64,000 bases of DNA from an uncultured Treponema sp. (GCF_946187725.1 NZ_CAMHSK010000013.1:1-64000), one strand, 5' to 3'. Positions 1-8,630 are shown, numbered from the stretch's first letter. The notes: generated by a model not told the origin, from the letters alone. Translations and numbers: made by a program.

Positions 1-19
1 CATTCAGCAATGAACACAT

Positions 20-92
20 GGGCTATTAGCTCAGTAGGTAGAGCACCGCCCTTTTAAGGCGGCTGTCGATGGTTCGAATCCATCATAGCTCA
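20..92 (+). tRNA. tRNA-Lys (anticodon UUU)
   Basis: A 73-nt cloverleaf is visible: a 7-bp acceptor stem (20-26 with 85-91, one G-U pair), a D arm GCTC/GAGC, a 5-bp anticodon stem CCGCC/GGCGG closing a CTTTTAA loop (anticodon TTT), and a T arm GATGG/CCATC around TTCGAAT. Discriminator base A; the CCA end is not encoded. An identical copy follows 23 nt downstream. Confidence 0.97.
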
Positions 93-115
93 TTAAAGTT
101 TCATGTGTTGAAGTT

Positions 116-188
116 GGGCTATTAGCTCAGTAGGTAGAGCACCGCCCTTTTAAGGCGGCTGTCGATGGTTCGAATCCATCATAGCTCA
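116..188 (+). tRNA. tRNA-Lys (anticodon UUU), second identical copy
   Basis: Base-for-base identical to the copy at 20-92, with the same stems and TTT anticodon. The pair is probably one transcript ended by the hairpin at 194-225. The spacer of 23 nt shows no promoter of its own. Confidence 0.97.
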
Positions 189-193
189 CATTT

Positions 194-225
194 AAGGAAC
201 ATCAGCTCGATGTTCCTTTTTTTTT
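194..225 (+). terminator. Rho-independent terminator of the tRNA-Lys pair
   Basis: A 10-bp stem, AAGGAACATC (194-203) with GATGTTCCTT (209-218), closes a 5-nt loop and runs into nine T residues. Confidence 0.92.
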
Positions 226-240
226 GACTTTAGAGATTAT

Positions 241-367
241 TTGACGCGGATTTTCGCTGATAAACGCAGATAAAGTTATTATTCTGGGGGCGATTTTCGT
301 TTAATTTGATAGCTTTCAGCTGAGATACTTATAATCTGTGTCCATCTGCGTTCATCTGCGTCTAAAA
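241..367. repeat. Inverted pair of ACGCRGAT-type dispersed repeats upstream of fusA
   Basis: The left arm (242-275) is built of ACGCGGAT, GCTGATAA and ACGCAGATAAA blocks; the right arm (about 332-366) carries the reverse complement, with ATCTGCGT present twice. The arms flank about 57 bp. The same blocks occur inside murB (15113-15145 and 15245-15271). The right arm coincides with the predicted 5' leader of fusA. Confidence 0.75.
306..335 (+). promoter_or_regulatory. Predicted promoter of fusA
   Basis: A TTGATA -35 (306-311), an 18-bp spacer and a perfect TATAAT -10 (330-335). Transcription would begin near 342 and give a leader of about 40 nt made mostly of the right repeat arm. No transcript data. 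Confidence 0.65.
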
Positions 368-382
368 ATTGTGAGGCGAATT

Positions 383-2443
383 ATGGCACTTAACTTACAG
401 AAAATGCGCAATATCGGAATCATGGCGCATATTGATGCTGGAAAAACAACCACAACTGAACGAATTCTTTATTATACTGGTAAAATTCACCGTATCGGCG
501 AAATTGATGACGGTGCGGCTACAATGGACTTCATGAAGCAGGAACAGGAGCGCGGTATTACAATCGCTTCAGCTGCAATCACGACTGACTGGAAAGGCTA
601 TACAATCAACATCATCGACACTCCGGGACATGTTGACTTTACTGCCGAAGTTGAGCGAAGCCTTCGCGTTCTTGACGGTGCCGTTGCCGTAATCTGTGCT
701 GTAGACGGCGTTCAGCCGCAGACCGAAACTGTCTGGAAACAGGCTGATGAATTCTCTGTTCCTCGACTCTGCTTTGTCAACAAAATGGACCGAATCGGTG
801 CGGATTTCTTCTATTCAATTAACGATGTAAAACAGAAATTTGGCGTTAATACACTCGCACTTCAGGTTCCGATGGGGCAGGGCGAAGATTTTGAAGGCGT
901 AATCGACCTTCTCACAATGAAAGAAATTCGCTGGAATCCTGATGATGAAGGTGAAACTTTCACTGAATCAGATATTTCTGATAAATACAAGGATTTAGCT
1001 GAAGAATGGCGGGCAAAGCTCGTTGATGAAGTTGCTTCAAACGATGATGAGCTTGGAATGATTTATCTCGAAGGTGGTGAAATCACCAATGAGCAGCTCA
1101 AGGCTGTAATCCGCCGTGGCACGATTGACCGCACTTTTGTTCCGTGTTTGTGTGGTTCTGCTCGCCGCAACAAGGGGGTTCAGCCTTTGATTGATGCCGT
1201 AATCGATTATCTTCCGTGTCCGACTGATGTTCCGGCCGCAAAAGGCCTTCATGTTAAAAAAGACCGTGAAGAAGAAGTTGAAATCCCATGCGATGAAAAG
1301 AAAATGCCTCTCGGTCTCGTGTTCAAAATTCAGCAGGACCGCGAGATGGGCGCTCTCGCATTCGTTCGTGTTTATTCTGGAAAATTCACAGCCGGAAGTC
1401 AGGCACTCAATGTTGGAAAGAAAAAGCGTGAGCGAATCAACCGAATCTTGCGCGTAAACGCAAATCACATGGAGCAGATGGATTCTGTTTCAGCAGGTGA
1501 CATTGCTGTTTTCGTTGGTCTCAAAATCTCTCAGACAGGCGACACTTTGGGAAGCGAAGGAATGCCGATTCTTCTTGAAAGCCTTAAATTCCCTGAGCCG
1601 GTAATTTCAATCGCAATTGAGCCGGAGACTTTGAGCGACAAAGACAAGCTTGTTGATACACTTGCAATCATGAGCCGCGAGGATCCAACCTTTACGAGCC
1701 ATGAAGATGCCGAAACTGGCCAGCTTATCATCAGTGGTATGGGTGAGCTTCACCTTGATGTTCTCGTTACCCGCATGAAGGACGATTTCGGCGTAAAGGC
1801 AAATGTCGGTGCTCCACAGGTAACTTACCGTGAATCGGTCACAAACGAAGCCGAAGTTTCTTCAACATGGGAAAAGAACCTTGCTGGAAAAGACAATACT
1901 GCCGGTCTTACAATCAAAATTCGTCAGAACGAGCAGGGCGTTGGAAACACTTATTCTTGCGATGTGCATGACGCAAATATTCCTGATGAGATTTACGATG
2001 CAATCAAAAACGGAATCGAAAATTCCTTTGCTTCTGGTATCAAATACGGATATCCTTGTGCTGATGTCGGCGTTACTGTCACAAAAATCGATTACAATGA
2101 GCTTACGGGCACACCATTTGCATTCACGGCCTGTGCAGCACAGGTTTTTGACGAGGCGGCAAACAAGGCTGTTCCGCAGATTCTTGAGCCAGTGATGAAT
2201 GTTGATATTTCTTGTCCGCTTGAGTTCGTTGGTGACGCAATCAGCCAGATTACGCAGCGTGGCGGTATGATTCAGGGGCAGGATTCAAAGGCAAGCGGTG
2301 AAATCGTTCACTGTATCGCACCTATGGCAAAGATGTTCGGCTTCTCAACAAATCTGCGTTCTGTAACACAGGGAAGAGCAAGCTTCTCAATGGAGTTCGC
2401 TCACTTTCAGGTTAAGCAGGGCGGTTTGGATTCCGCATACTAA
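383..2443 (+). CDS. fusA: Elongation factor G
   Basis: 686-aa translational GTPase that moves tRNA and mRNA through the ribosome or, in the second spirochaetal EF-G type, helps recycle ribosomes. The G motifs are present: G1 AHIDAGKTTTT near the N-terminus, G2 RGITI, G3 DTPGH, G4 NKMD. The later EF-G domains follow at normal length and order. The ATG at 383 is chosen because GAGGCG lies just upstream and the protein then opens MALNLQKMRNIGIMAH as the family does; the frame is open up to 338 but that start would lie inside the repeat. Spirochaetes usually carry two EF-G paralogues, and the sequence alone does not tell me which this is. It converges on earP with an 8-bp gap and no visible terminator. 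Confidence 0.96.
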   Translation: MALNLQKMRNIGIMAHIDAGKTTTTERILYYTGKIHRIGEIDDGAATMDFMKQEQERGITIASAAITTDWKGYTINIIDTPGHVDFTAEVERSLRVLDGAVAVICAVDGVQPQTETVWKQADEFSVPRLCFVNKMDRIGADFFYSINDVKQKFGVNTLALQVPMGQGEDFEGVIDLLTMKEIRWNPDDEGETFTESDISDKYKDLAEEWRAKLVDEVASNDDELGMIYLEGGEITNEQLKAVIRRGTIDRTFVPCLCGSARRNKGVQPLIDAVIDYLPCPTDVPAAKGLHVKKDREEEVEIPCDEKKMPLGLVFKIQQDREMGALAFVRVYSGKFTAGSQALNVGKKKRERINRILRVNANHMEQMDSVSAGDIAVFVGLKISQTGDTLGSEGMPILLESLKFPEPVISIAIEPETLSDKDKLVDTLAIMSREDPTFTSHEDAETGQLIISGMGELHLDVLVTRMKDDFGVKANVGAPQVTYRESVTNEAEVSSTWEKNLAGKDNTAGLTIKIRQNEQGVGNTYSCDVHDANIPDEIYDAIKNGIENSFASGIKYGYPCADVGVTVTKIDYNELTGTPFAFTACAAQVFDEAANKAVPQILEPVMNVDISCPLEFVGDAISQITQRGGMIQGQDSKASGEIVHCIAPMAKMFGFSTNLRSVTQGRASFSMEFAHFQVKQGGLDSAY

Positions 2444-2451
2444 GCCTGAGA

Positions 2452-3696
2452 TTATAAACTGTCGATGAAGGCCAGAAGATGTTCTGCTAGATTTCCGTTC
2501 TTGTGGAGTTTTTGGGAAAATCTTCTGAAGCCTTCGGTGTTTTTTTGATTTCTGCTTGAAATCAGCATTTTGGTGAGGGAGTCTGAATCTGTCGGATTTT
2601 CATAGTCGTTATAGCTTTGCCAGAATGATTTGATTTCACGGAAATCATTTTCTGAAAAATAGCTTTCCATCTGGTCAAGAAGTGCATTTACTTTCACCAG
2701 CTGATAATTTTCATCCTGTTTGTAGGCCTGCCATATATAAGGGAGGCCTGAAAGGGCCGCTCTTGCAAGCGAATCTTCTCCACGGACAAAAAGAAAATCC
2801 ATCTGATTTATGAAAAAATCGAATTCTTCTTGCTGTAAAAATGGAATCTTTTCAATTTTGAACGGCGAGTTGATTTTTTTCCATGCGTTTTCGAATGGAA
2901 TTGAAGATTTTCCGTCAGCGACAAATACGGTGACCGAAAAATCTTGTTCTGTTTCGCAAATTGTTTCCTGAAATTGAGAGATGCCTTGTACGACTGCTGT
3001 ACAGTCATCTTCATAGGCAAAGAAGAAAATGTTGAAAGACGACGGGCTAGCGATTGGAGCACCGCCGGAAGGCGTTCCGGAGTGAGCAGCGCGAACGGAG
3101 GAATGGAGCGAAAGCGGAAGTGCGGAAAGCGCGGCGGCTTTAGCCGAAGCCCCCGGATTTTTAGCGTCAAATGAGGGCACTTCATTAATCACAAGGCCGC
3201 CCGTTTTTTCGGTGAATCCAGGCATGAAAAAGCGCTTCTTTATGTTTGCTTTTCGGGTTCCGGATTTGAGAAGATGAAAGTCCTCGGCGTAATCTTCGGC
3301 GGTGAGATAATCAATGTTCAGAATTTGAACCGTTTCGGTAAAATCGTCGGAAAAAAGAAGGTTTTCAAGCCAGTCAGGCCGCCCGCATTGGAAGCATTCA
3401 AGGATAATGGAAAACGGAAAGTTGGAAGGGGTGAGCAGGTCGGCGTTGCGTTTCGTTTTTAAATTCCAGTCGATGATTTTCCAGGTTGAATTTTTGTACT
3501 TGAAATCCTGAATTTGCTTATTTGGGTCAATCGCGCTGGCCATTTTGTGAAAGCTTTCGAGATTGCTCACCACGAGCGTGAGTTCGAGTTCTGGGCGCAA
3601 ATCGCTGAGTGAGCGTGCGAGTCTGTAAACTACTCCGATGTCGCCGAAATTGTCAACGACTTTGCATAGAATCATGATTTTATTGTTGTTTTGCAT
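2452..3696 (-). CDS. earP: EF-P arginine rhamnosyltransferase EarP, with an insertion
   Basis: Predicted to transfer L-rhamnose from dTDP-rhamnose to an arginine of elongation factor P, which relieves ribosome stalling at polyproline. The N-terminal signature VVDNFGDIG places the two conserved acidic residues at D15 and D19; near the C-terminus RGEDSLARAALSGLPYIWQ matches the nucleotide-sugar-binding part, with its Glu. At 414 aa it is longer than usual, because residues about 180-219 are a Gly/Ala/Ser/Pro-rich stretch encoded by a GC-rich palindromic repeat (3040-3160) unlike the surrounding gene. Last gene of the operon from 7810, 4 nt after the lipase gene. efp and the rhamnose-synthesis genes are not in this window. 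Whether the insertion impairs the enzyme is unknown. Confidence 0.9.
   Translation of the reverse strand: MQNNNKIMILCKVVDNFGDIGVVYRLARSLSDLRPELELTLVVSNLESFHKMASAIDPNKQIQDFKYKNSTWKIIDWNLKTKRNADLLTPSNFPFSIILECFQCGRPDWLENLLFSDDFTETVQILNIDYLTAEDYAEDFHLLKSGTRKANIKKRFFMPGFTEKTGGLVINEVPSFDAKNPGASAKAAALSALPLSLHSSVRAAHSGTPSGGAPIASPSSFNIFFFAYEDDCTAVVQGISQFQETICETEQDFSVTVFVADGKSSIPFENAWKKINSPFKIEKIPFLQQEEFDFFINQMDFLFVRGEDSLARAALSGLPYIWQAYKQDENYQLVKVNALLDQMESYFSENDFREIKSFWQSYNDYENPTDSDSLTKMLISSRNQKNTEGFRRFSQKLHKNGNLAEHLLAFIDSL
3040..3160 (+). repeat. GC-rich palindromic repeat inserted in frame in earP
   Basis: On the plus strand the element reads GGAGCACCG (3056-3064), then the perfect palindrome CCGGAAGGCGTTCCGG (3065-3080), TGAGC, AGTGCGGA (3119-3126) and a second hairpin CGGCTTTAGCCG. 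The same order of blocks with a different hairpin is found between map and the second htrA (52477-52525). Base composition is clearly richer in GC than the rest of earP, and the reading frame is kept. Confidence 0.75.
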
Positions 3697-3700
3697 GATT

Positions 3701-5941
3701 TTAGAACCTCGCTCCGATTTGAATTGCCGGCTGCAAAGAGAGCTTTTCGTTCAGCCTGATTTTTGAGAAATACGATTTTCGTGCGGAGGTCGAAAAGGCT
3801 GTGTCGTTGAAACCGTCGATGTTCATGTCAAAAACAACTCCTGCAAAGTAGTGTGCTCGTCTGAGCGGTTTGTAGGCCAATGTGAACCGTGCCTGCGGAA
3901 CTATGTCAAAAACTTTTTTGTCCTCGTCATTTTTTGTCCACAGATAGCGGGCGAAGAGTTCAGAATCGAACAGAACCCGGCCGTAAAGGATGTGCTGGTG
4001 ACCGATTCCGCTTGCCAGTCCGTATGATTTTGTTGAGCGAAGTTCGCCAAGGACTGTGCCGTAGAATACCGGTGCGCCGATTCGTGCTCCCATGGCAAAG
4101 GTGCTTCCGAAAGTCGCTTCGATTTCAGGCTGAATTCGGAATTTGAAATTGTCGTTCAGTTTGTATTTTTTTACGAGTGGTTTTGCTTCTTTACGGGAAA
4201 GTTTTTCGAAAGTGAGCTGATTTTCTTCGAGAGTTGACTTTCCGGCTGAAAATTTGACAGAAAGATTTGTGTGCGGGTAAAAATGCGATTTTTCACTTCG
4301 TTCCAGAAGTGTTCCGGCTGCGTCATAGTGTTCGATTTTATAGCCGACGATTGTTGGAATCAGGCTGTCTTTGTGCACGATGATATTGAGGTTTTTGTTT
4401 CCGGGGAAACCGAGCACATTCTTGTAGGGAAGCGGCATTATTCCGACTGGCGGAGTGATTGTGAAGATTTCCGGCATTCCGTTGACGATTCGTGCAAGCA
4501 TATTGCCGTCATCATCATAAATTGCGCAGTCAAGCGCTCCGTCAATGACAATCTGGGAGCTTCCGAGACTTGCGAAAATCTCGTTTTCTTCGAGTGCGAG
4601 CATCCATGAAAGATATGCTTCACAGGCGTGCATATCAACGGCGGCATTAAGAGCATAGTCAAAGCCGTTGTCGGTGTGGTTGTTCACATAGCTTTGTATC
4701 GGTCTCAAAACGAATGGAAGCTGCATGGCTTCAGCTTTTTCTTCGGATTCGGCAGATTCTGCTGATTGCTGCGAGCTTTCTGATGCGGTGATGCCTTGGG
4801 CTTGGGAATCTTCTTCTGAGATAATATTTTCACTTTTTGGCTCGCTTCTGAAGGCAAGTTTGAGTGCTGTCGCTGAGATAAAATGAAGGCCGAATCTGTA
4901 GTAGGTTTTTACATCCGGGGTGTAGCCCGTGAGAATCCTTGAGGCCTGCGACTGAAAGAAAGGGCCGCTTTTGAACGGTGCATATTCGCGGAGAAGCAAT
5001 TTTTTATAATATTTGTTCATCCTTGGAAGGTAGTCGTTCAGGTAAGTTTCTGGATCGCTGTTCCAATAGTTGGCGATAACCCTTGTATTGCCGAATTTCT
5101 TCCAATTCCATTTGTTCCTGTTTGGCGGCACGGTTGGAACGGCATCTTCTGCATTCACGATGTTCCAGATGAATTTGTACTCGTCGTTTTGGGTTCTGTC
5201 TTCCTGGCTGACATTCGGACTTGCGAAAGTATAGACGAACATTTTGTCGCTCGTGATTACTTTGTCATCATAGAAAATTGAACCGAGCAGGTTTGCGATT
5301 GCGGCTCCACGGGAATGCCCTGAAATCAGGAAATAGGAGTCGCTTTTGGAAATTGCATTGTCTTGAAGGAATTTGTAAAAATCCTGTTTGATTATCTCGC
5401 AGGTGGAAAGGAAACCCTCGTGTACCTTGATGTCCTTTTTGGTTGAATCGCTGATGTTCAGGTTTGAAAGCCATTCGTTTGCGCTGAGCGGAGTGCCCCT
5501 TATGATGAGAAATACGAGCTTTTTTGTGCCTGATGGTGTCTGTATATCCTTGAACGCAAAGCTGTAGGCCGCCTGGTTGTTCTGGTTCATCGGGTGATTG
5601 TAGTCCAGATTGTAGTTCCAGTAGATGTTGCTTTCGTTGAAGCCTAAAAGGCGATAGCTTTTGAGCAGTTCGTTTGTGTTCGGCCGTTCATCTGCGTGGA
5701 CATATGCAATTGTTGAAAATATTGCTGCCAGGCGTGCGATTTTGTGGTTGTAGACTTTTGGATTTGCATTGATAAAGTTGTTGTCATCCCAATCCATTTC
5801 AATTGGAACCGGTTTTTTTGAGGCAACCATAAGTCCATGCATTGGAAAAATTATTGGTTTTGCATGGACTTGAACAGGCATGGCCTGAATTGCCGCAAGC
5901 AGGAAGATAATTCTAGAGAGTTTCGCTTTGGACATTTTCAT
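3701..5941 (-). CDS. Secreted class-3-type lipase with C-terminal beta-barrel-like domain
   Basis: A 746-aa exported protein. Residues 1-27 are a signal peptide ending VHA. Residues about 60-300 form an alpha/beta-hydrolase of the lipase-3 type: the nucleophile elbow GHSRG holds Ser210, and NAEDAVPT supplies the likely catalytic Asp266. A middle region (about 365-590) is unassigned and includes a Ser/Glu-rich linker. Residues about 590-746 alternate short polar and hydrophobic segments rich in aromatic residues and end in ARF, typical of an outer-membrane barrel. A secreted lipase displayed or exported through its own barrel is an inference. It overlaps htrA by 29 nt; a second ATG at 5935 is an equally possible start. 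Confidence 0.75.
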   Translation of the reverse strand: MKMSKAKLSRIIFLLAAIQAMPVQVHAKPIIFPMHGLMVASKKPVPIEMDWDDNNFINANPKVYNHKIARLAAIFSTIAYVHADERPNTNELLKSYRLLGFNESNIYWNYNLDYNHPMNQNNQAAYSFAFKDIQTPSGTKKLVFLIIRGTPLSANEWLSNLNISDSTKKDIKVHEGFLSTCEIIKQDFYKFLQDNAISKSDSYFLISGHSRGAAIANLLGSIFYDDKVITSDKMFVYTFASPNVSQEDRTQNDEYKFIWNIVNAEDAVPTVPPNRNKWNWKKFGNTRVIANYWNSDPETYLNDYLPRMNKYYKKLLLREYAPFKSGPFFQSQASRILTGYTPDVKTYYRFGLHFISATALKLAFRSEPKSENIISEEDSQAQGITASESSQQSAESAESEEKAEAMQLPFVLRPIQSYVNNHTDNGFDYALNAAVDMHACEAYLSWMLALEENEIFASLGSSQIVIDGALDCAIYDDDGNMLARIVNGMPEIFTITPPVGIMPLPYKNVLGFPGNKNLNIIVHKDSLIPTIVGYKIEHYDAAGTLLERSEKSHFYPHTNLSVKFSAGKSTLEENQLTFEKLSRKEAKPLVKKYKLNDNFKFRIQPEIEATFGSTFAMGARIGAPVFYGTVLGELRSTKSYGLASGIGHQHILYGRVLFDSELFARYLWTKNDEDKKVFDIVPQARFTLAYKPLRRAHYFAGVVFDMNIDGFNDTAFSTSARKSYFSKIRLNEKLSLQPAIQIGARF

Positions 5942-7268
5942 GGCTTTGCTGAGAGTCTTTTCCGTCGAGTGTTACTTTAAGCTTTTTGTATTCATTGTTT
6001 CTAAAGACAGTTACTGTAACTGTGTCGCCCGGTCGTTTTGCTTCAAGGGCACTTGTGTAGTCTGCATAAGTGCGTACAGAAATATTGTCGATTCCTGTGA
6101 TGATGTCGCCGCCGAGATAGATTGTTGTGGGATTAAAGCGGCTGCCGTACTGAACCTGCTCTGTGCCGCCCAAAATGCCTGATTTTTCGGTTGAAGAGCC
6201 GCGTTCGACAGAGCTTACGAGAATGCCTGTATTGATTGAAAGACCTGCGTAGCGGGCAATTGATGAAGTCATCTGAACAGGGGTGATTTTGAGAATTCCA
6301 CGGTTGACTTTGCGGTATTTGATTAAATCGTCCACGACCCGGCGGGCTGTGCTGACAGGAACTGCAAATCCGACGCCTGCAGAACTTCCTGAATTTGAGA
6401 TAATCATTGTGTTGATGCCGACCATTTTGCCGTTTGTGTCGAGAAGGGGACCGCCTGAATTTCCTGGGTTGATTGCCGCGTCAGTCTGAATCATGTTTCT
6501 GATTATGACATTCTTGCTTTCCTGAATCGGACGGCCCAATCCGGAAATGATTCCAGTGGTCATCGTTCGCTCTAAGGCAAAAGGGTTTCCGATAGCAATT
6601 ACTTTCTGTCCGACTTTGAGGTTGTTTGAATCCCCGAAATCAATTGTTTTGAGCGTAACATTGTCTGGCGGATTGAATTTGATTACGGCAATATCGCTTT
6701 CTGCGTCTTTGCCGATGACTGTTCCTTCGTATGAAGTGCCGTCATGCAGCGAAATATTGATTTTGCTTGCATTTGAGATTACATGAACATTCGTGACGAC
6801 ATAGCCTCTTTTGTCAATGATTGAGCCTGAACCTGAACCGCCTTCCTGAACGACAGGCTCCAGAAACCAGTTGATTCCCATGACCTGTGTGGTGATGTTC
6901 ACGACCGCTTCATTGCATTTTTCATAGACGAATATGTTTTGCTGTTCATCCTGAGTGTAAGCTGAATCGTATGATTTTGCGACTGTAACAGGCTTTTCTT
7001 CAATAAAACGGCTTGAATTGCCGGAAACAGTGCTTGTTTTTGCCAGAGATGAAACTTCTCCGCTCATAAACATGTTTTTTTCAGAAACTGATAAGGTGTC
7101 TTCGGATTCTGAAACTTCGCTTTTTCCTGATTCTGAAGAGGTCCCGCTATTTTCCTGTGATTTAGTGTTCAAAGAAAAATAGGCGGTTGAAGCCAGTGCG
7201 ATTACGACACCGGCAAGCACTCCCAGAAGGGAAGATTTTACGAGCTGTGAGCGGGAGTAGAGTTTCAT
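5913..7268 (-). CDS. Membrane-anchored HtrA/Deg serine protease with one PDZ domain
   Basis: A 451-aa envelope protease of the HtrA family, acting on misfolded exported proteins. A single N-terminal transmembrane helix (about 12-32) is followed by a Ser/Glu-rich linker to about residue 110. The trypsin-like domain holds the full triad: His162 in TNVHVIS, Asp192 in ESDIAVIK, Ser271 in NPGNSGGPL. One PDZ domain lies at about 330-430. It overlaps the PEGA gene by 4 nt and the lipase gene by 29 nt, so the three are translationally coupled. Its place beside a barrel-bearing lipase suggests a role in envelope quality control there. A second HtrA of different architecture is at 52674-54182. Confidence 0.93.
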   Translation of the reverse strand: MKLYSRSQLVKSSLLGVLAGVVIALASTAYFSLNTKSQENSGTSSESGKSEVSESEDTLSVSEKNMFMSGEVSSLAKTSTVSGNSSRFIEEKPVTVAKSYDSAYTQDEQQNIFVYEKCNEAVVNITTQVMGINWFLEPVVQEGGSGSGSIIDKRGYVVTNVHVISNASKINISLHDGTSYEGTVIGKDAESDIAVIKFNPPDNVTLKTIDFGDSNNLKVGQKVIAIGNPFALERTMTTGIISGLGRPIQESKNVIIRNMIQTDAAINPGNSGGPLLDTNGKMVGINTMIISNSGSSAGVGFAVPVSTARRVVDDLIKYRKVNRGILKITPVQMTSSIARYAGLSINTGILVSSVERGSSTEKSGILGGTEQVQYGSRFNPTTIYLGGDIITGIDNISVRTYADYTSALEAKRPGDTVTVTVFRNNEYKKLKVTLDGKDSQQSHENVQSETL

Positions 7269-7810
7269 TTTGCATCTCCGACTGAAGTATCTTCTGCCGT
7301 AGTTGAAGTGGTTTCTGATGCAGGAGCTGTGCTCTGCTCTGAAGCTTCTGATGCTTCTGATGCTTTATTCTTTCTTTCTGCAGCGGCTTCTTTTTCAGCC
7401 TGCTTTTTCAAGGTTTCTTCTGTTGGTTCGAGTTCAATGTAGAAAGTTCTTGCCTTTCCGCGCTGAATGTAAATGAAATTTTCTTTTGGAAGATAGCCTT
7501 TGCATTCAACATGGAGAAGATAGAATCCCTCTACAAGATTCTGAATGTTGAGCGGTGTTTTTCCCTGCAAGTTTCCGTTGAGATAGATAGTGCTTTTTTT
7601 GACATTTGTTTTGATTGTAGCTTTTGTGCGCGATGAATCAATGTCAGCAATTTCTTCTGGTTCAAGCAGAGGAATATATTCGAATGCTTCCGATGATTCG
7701 CTTCCCGGTGCTTCCTGCTCAAGACCATAGTCTTTAGTATTCTGAGCGAAAGCTGGTGAGAACGAAGCGATTGAAATTAGACCTAAGATAAAAAATTTTG
7801 TATATTTCAT
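7265..7810 (-). CDS. Exported PEGA-domain protein
   Basis: 181 aa with a signal peptide ending AFAQ and then an acidic stretch. Residues about 65-130 form one PEGA domain, recognised by the NLQGKTPLNIQNLVEG pattern; such domains are found on bacterial surfaces and are thought to bind or stack on other envelope components. The C-terminal 45 residues are Ala/Glu/Ser/Thr-rich and low in complexity. First gene of the operon PEGA-htrA-lipase-earP. No ribosome-binding site precedes the ATG; instead a TATCAT hexamer ends 7 nt before it, consistent with a leaderless message. Specific function unknown. Confidence 0.8.
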   Translation of the reverse strand: MKYTKFFILGLISIASFSPAFAQNTKDYGLEQEAPGSESSEAFEYIPLLEPEEIADIDSSRTKATIKTNVKKSTIYLNGNLQGKTPLNIQNLVEGFYLLHVECKGYLPKENFIYIQRGKARTFYIELEPTEETLKKQAEKEAAAERKNKASEASEASEQSTAPASETTSTTAEDTSVGDAK

Positions 7811-7817
7811 ATCTATA

Positions 7818-7846
7818 ATGATAACGCATAAATCATAATCTTACAA
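7818..7846 (-). promoter_or_regulatory. Predicted promoter of the PEGA-htrA operon, leaderless type
   Basis: On the minus strand TTGTAA (7846-7841), 17 bp, then TATCAT (7823-7818). Exactly 7 nt separate the -10 from the ATG, so the start point would fall on or beside the start codon. The -35 overlaps the end of radC. Confidence 0.5.
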
Positions 7847-8551
7847 TAAATCATAGAGCTTCTCTTCTTCTAAAATTCCTTTTTCCAGAAAACTGAAATA
7901 GCCTGTCCTGCAGATTATTATGTGGTCGAGCATGGTGATTCCAAGCAGTTCTGCCGCCTGATAGATTCTTAATGTCGTTTTTATGTCCGCGTCTGATGGG
8001 GTCGGATTCCCGTTCGGATGGTTGTGGCTTATCACGATTGCCGAAGCATGTTCCTTTATCGCTTCGGAAAAGACTTCAATCGGGCGGATTATGGCCATGT
8101 TGTTCGAGCCTGTACAAATCACTCTTATAGAAATGATTTCTCTTGCGCCGTTCAGGGTGACGCAAAGGAAGTGCTCTTGTTTTTGCATTGCGTAGCTCTG
8201 TATGTAGGGAATTATGTCGGCGGGCGAAGACAGGCTTATCTGCGGATTCCTGTTTATCCGTTTTCCGAATTCAAGGGCCGCCGCAATCATGAGCGCCTTG
8301 CTCTTTCCCATCCCGTTGATTTTCATCAGATTGTCCACGAGGTTGTCGCTGTTTGATGACATGACTATGCCCAGCACCTGTCTGGCAAGTTCTTTTATCG
8401 GAGTCTGTTTTGTGCCGCTCCCCAAAATCAGCATTATAAGTTCCTCGTCGCTTGGAAAACTCAGTCCATGCTGTATTGTAAGCTCCCGGATTTCAATTCT
8501 GTTTTCGTCTGAAAGTTTTTCCAAATCAGGAAATTTTACCGTTTTGTTCAT
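7841..8551 (-). CDS. radC: RadC/JAB-domain protein
   Basis: 236 aa. The N-terminal helical part carries a helix-hairpin-helix (MKINGMGKSKALMI) and the C-terminal JAB/MPN metal-binding fold carries SHNHPNGNPTPSDAD, the HxH-x7-D zinc motif. The family was once linked to DNA repair, but its reaction remains unsettled, so no specific activity is claimed. AGGAGA upstream gives a clear start at 8551. It stands between the PEGA operon downstream on its own strand and the divergent glucosaminidase gene. Confidence 0.93.
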   Translation of the reverse strand: MNKTVKFPDLEKLSDENRIEIRELTIQHGLSFPSDEELIMLILGSGTKQTPIKELARQVLGIVMSSNSDNLVDNLMKINGMGKSKALMIAAALEFGKRINRNPQISLSSPADIIPYIQSYAMQKQEHFLCVTLNGAREIISIRVICTGSNNMAIIRPIEVFSEAIKEHASAIVISHNHPNGNPTPSDADIKTTLRIYQAAELLGITMLDHIIICRTGYFSFLEKGILEEEKLYDLL

Positions 8552-8630
8552 TTTTTTTTCTCCTGACTATATATAGCAAAAGAAAAGTAAGTTTCGGCAA
8601 TCTCTGACGAAAAAAGTTCTAAAAAAATCC

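Noticed and set aside
2444-2451. Terminator between fusA and earP
   Set aside because: The gap is 8 bp and neither flank shows a hairpin with a T run.
2808-3185. Arg-rich open frames on both strands across the GC-rich part of earP
   Set aside because: They are side effects of the GC-rich repeat; no start signals, no similarity.
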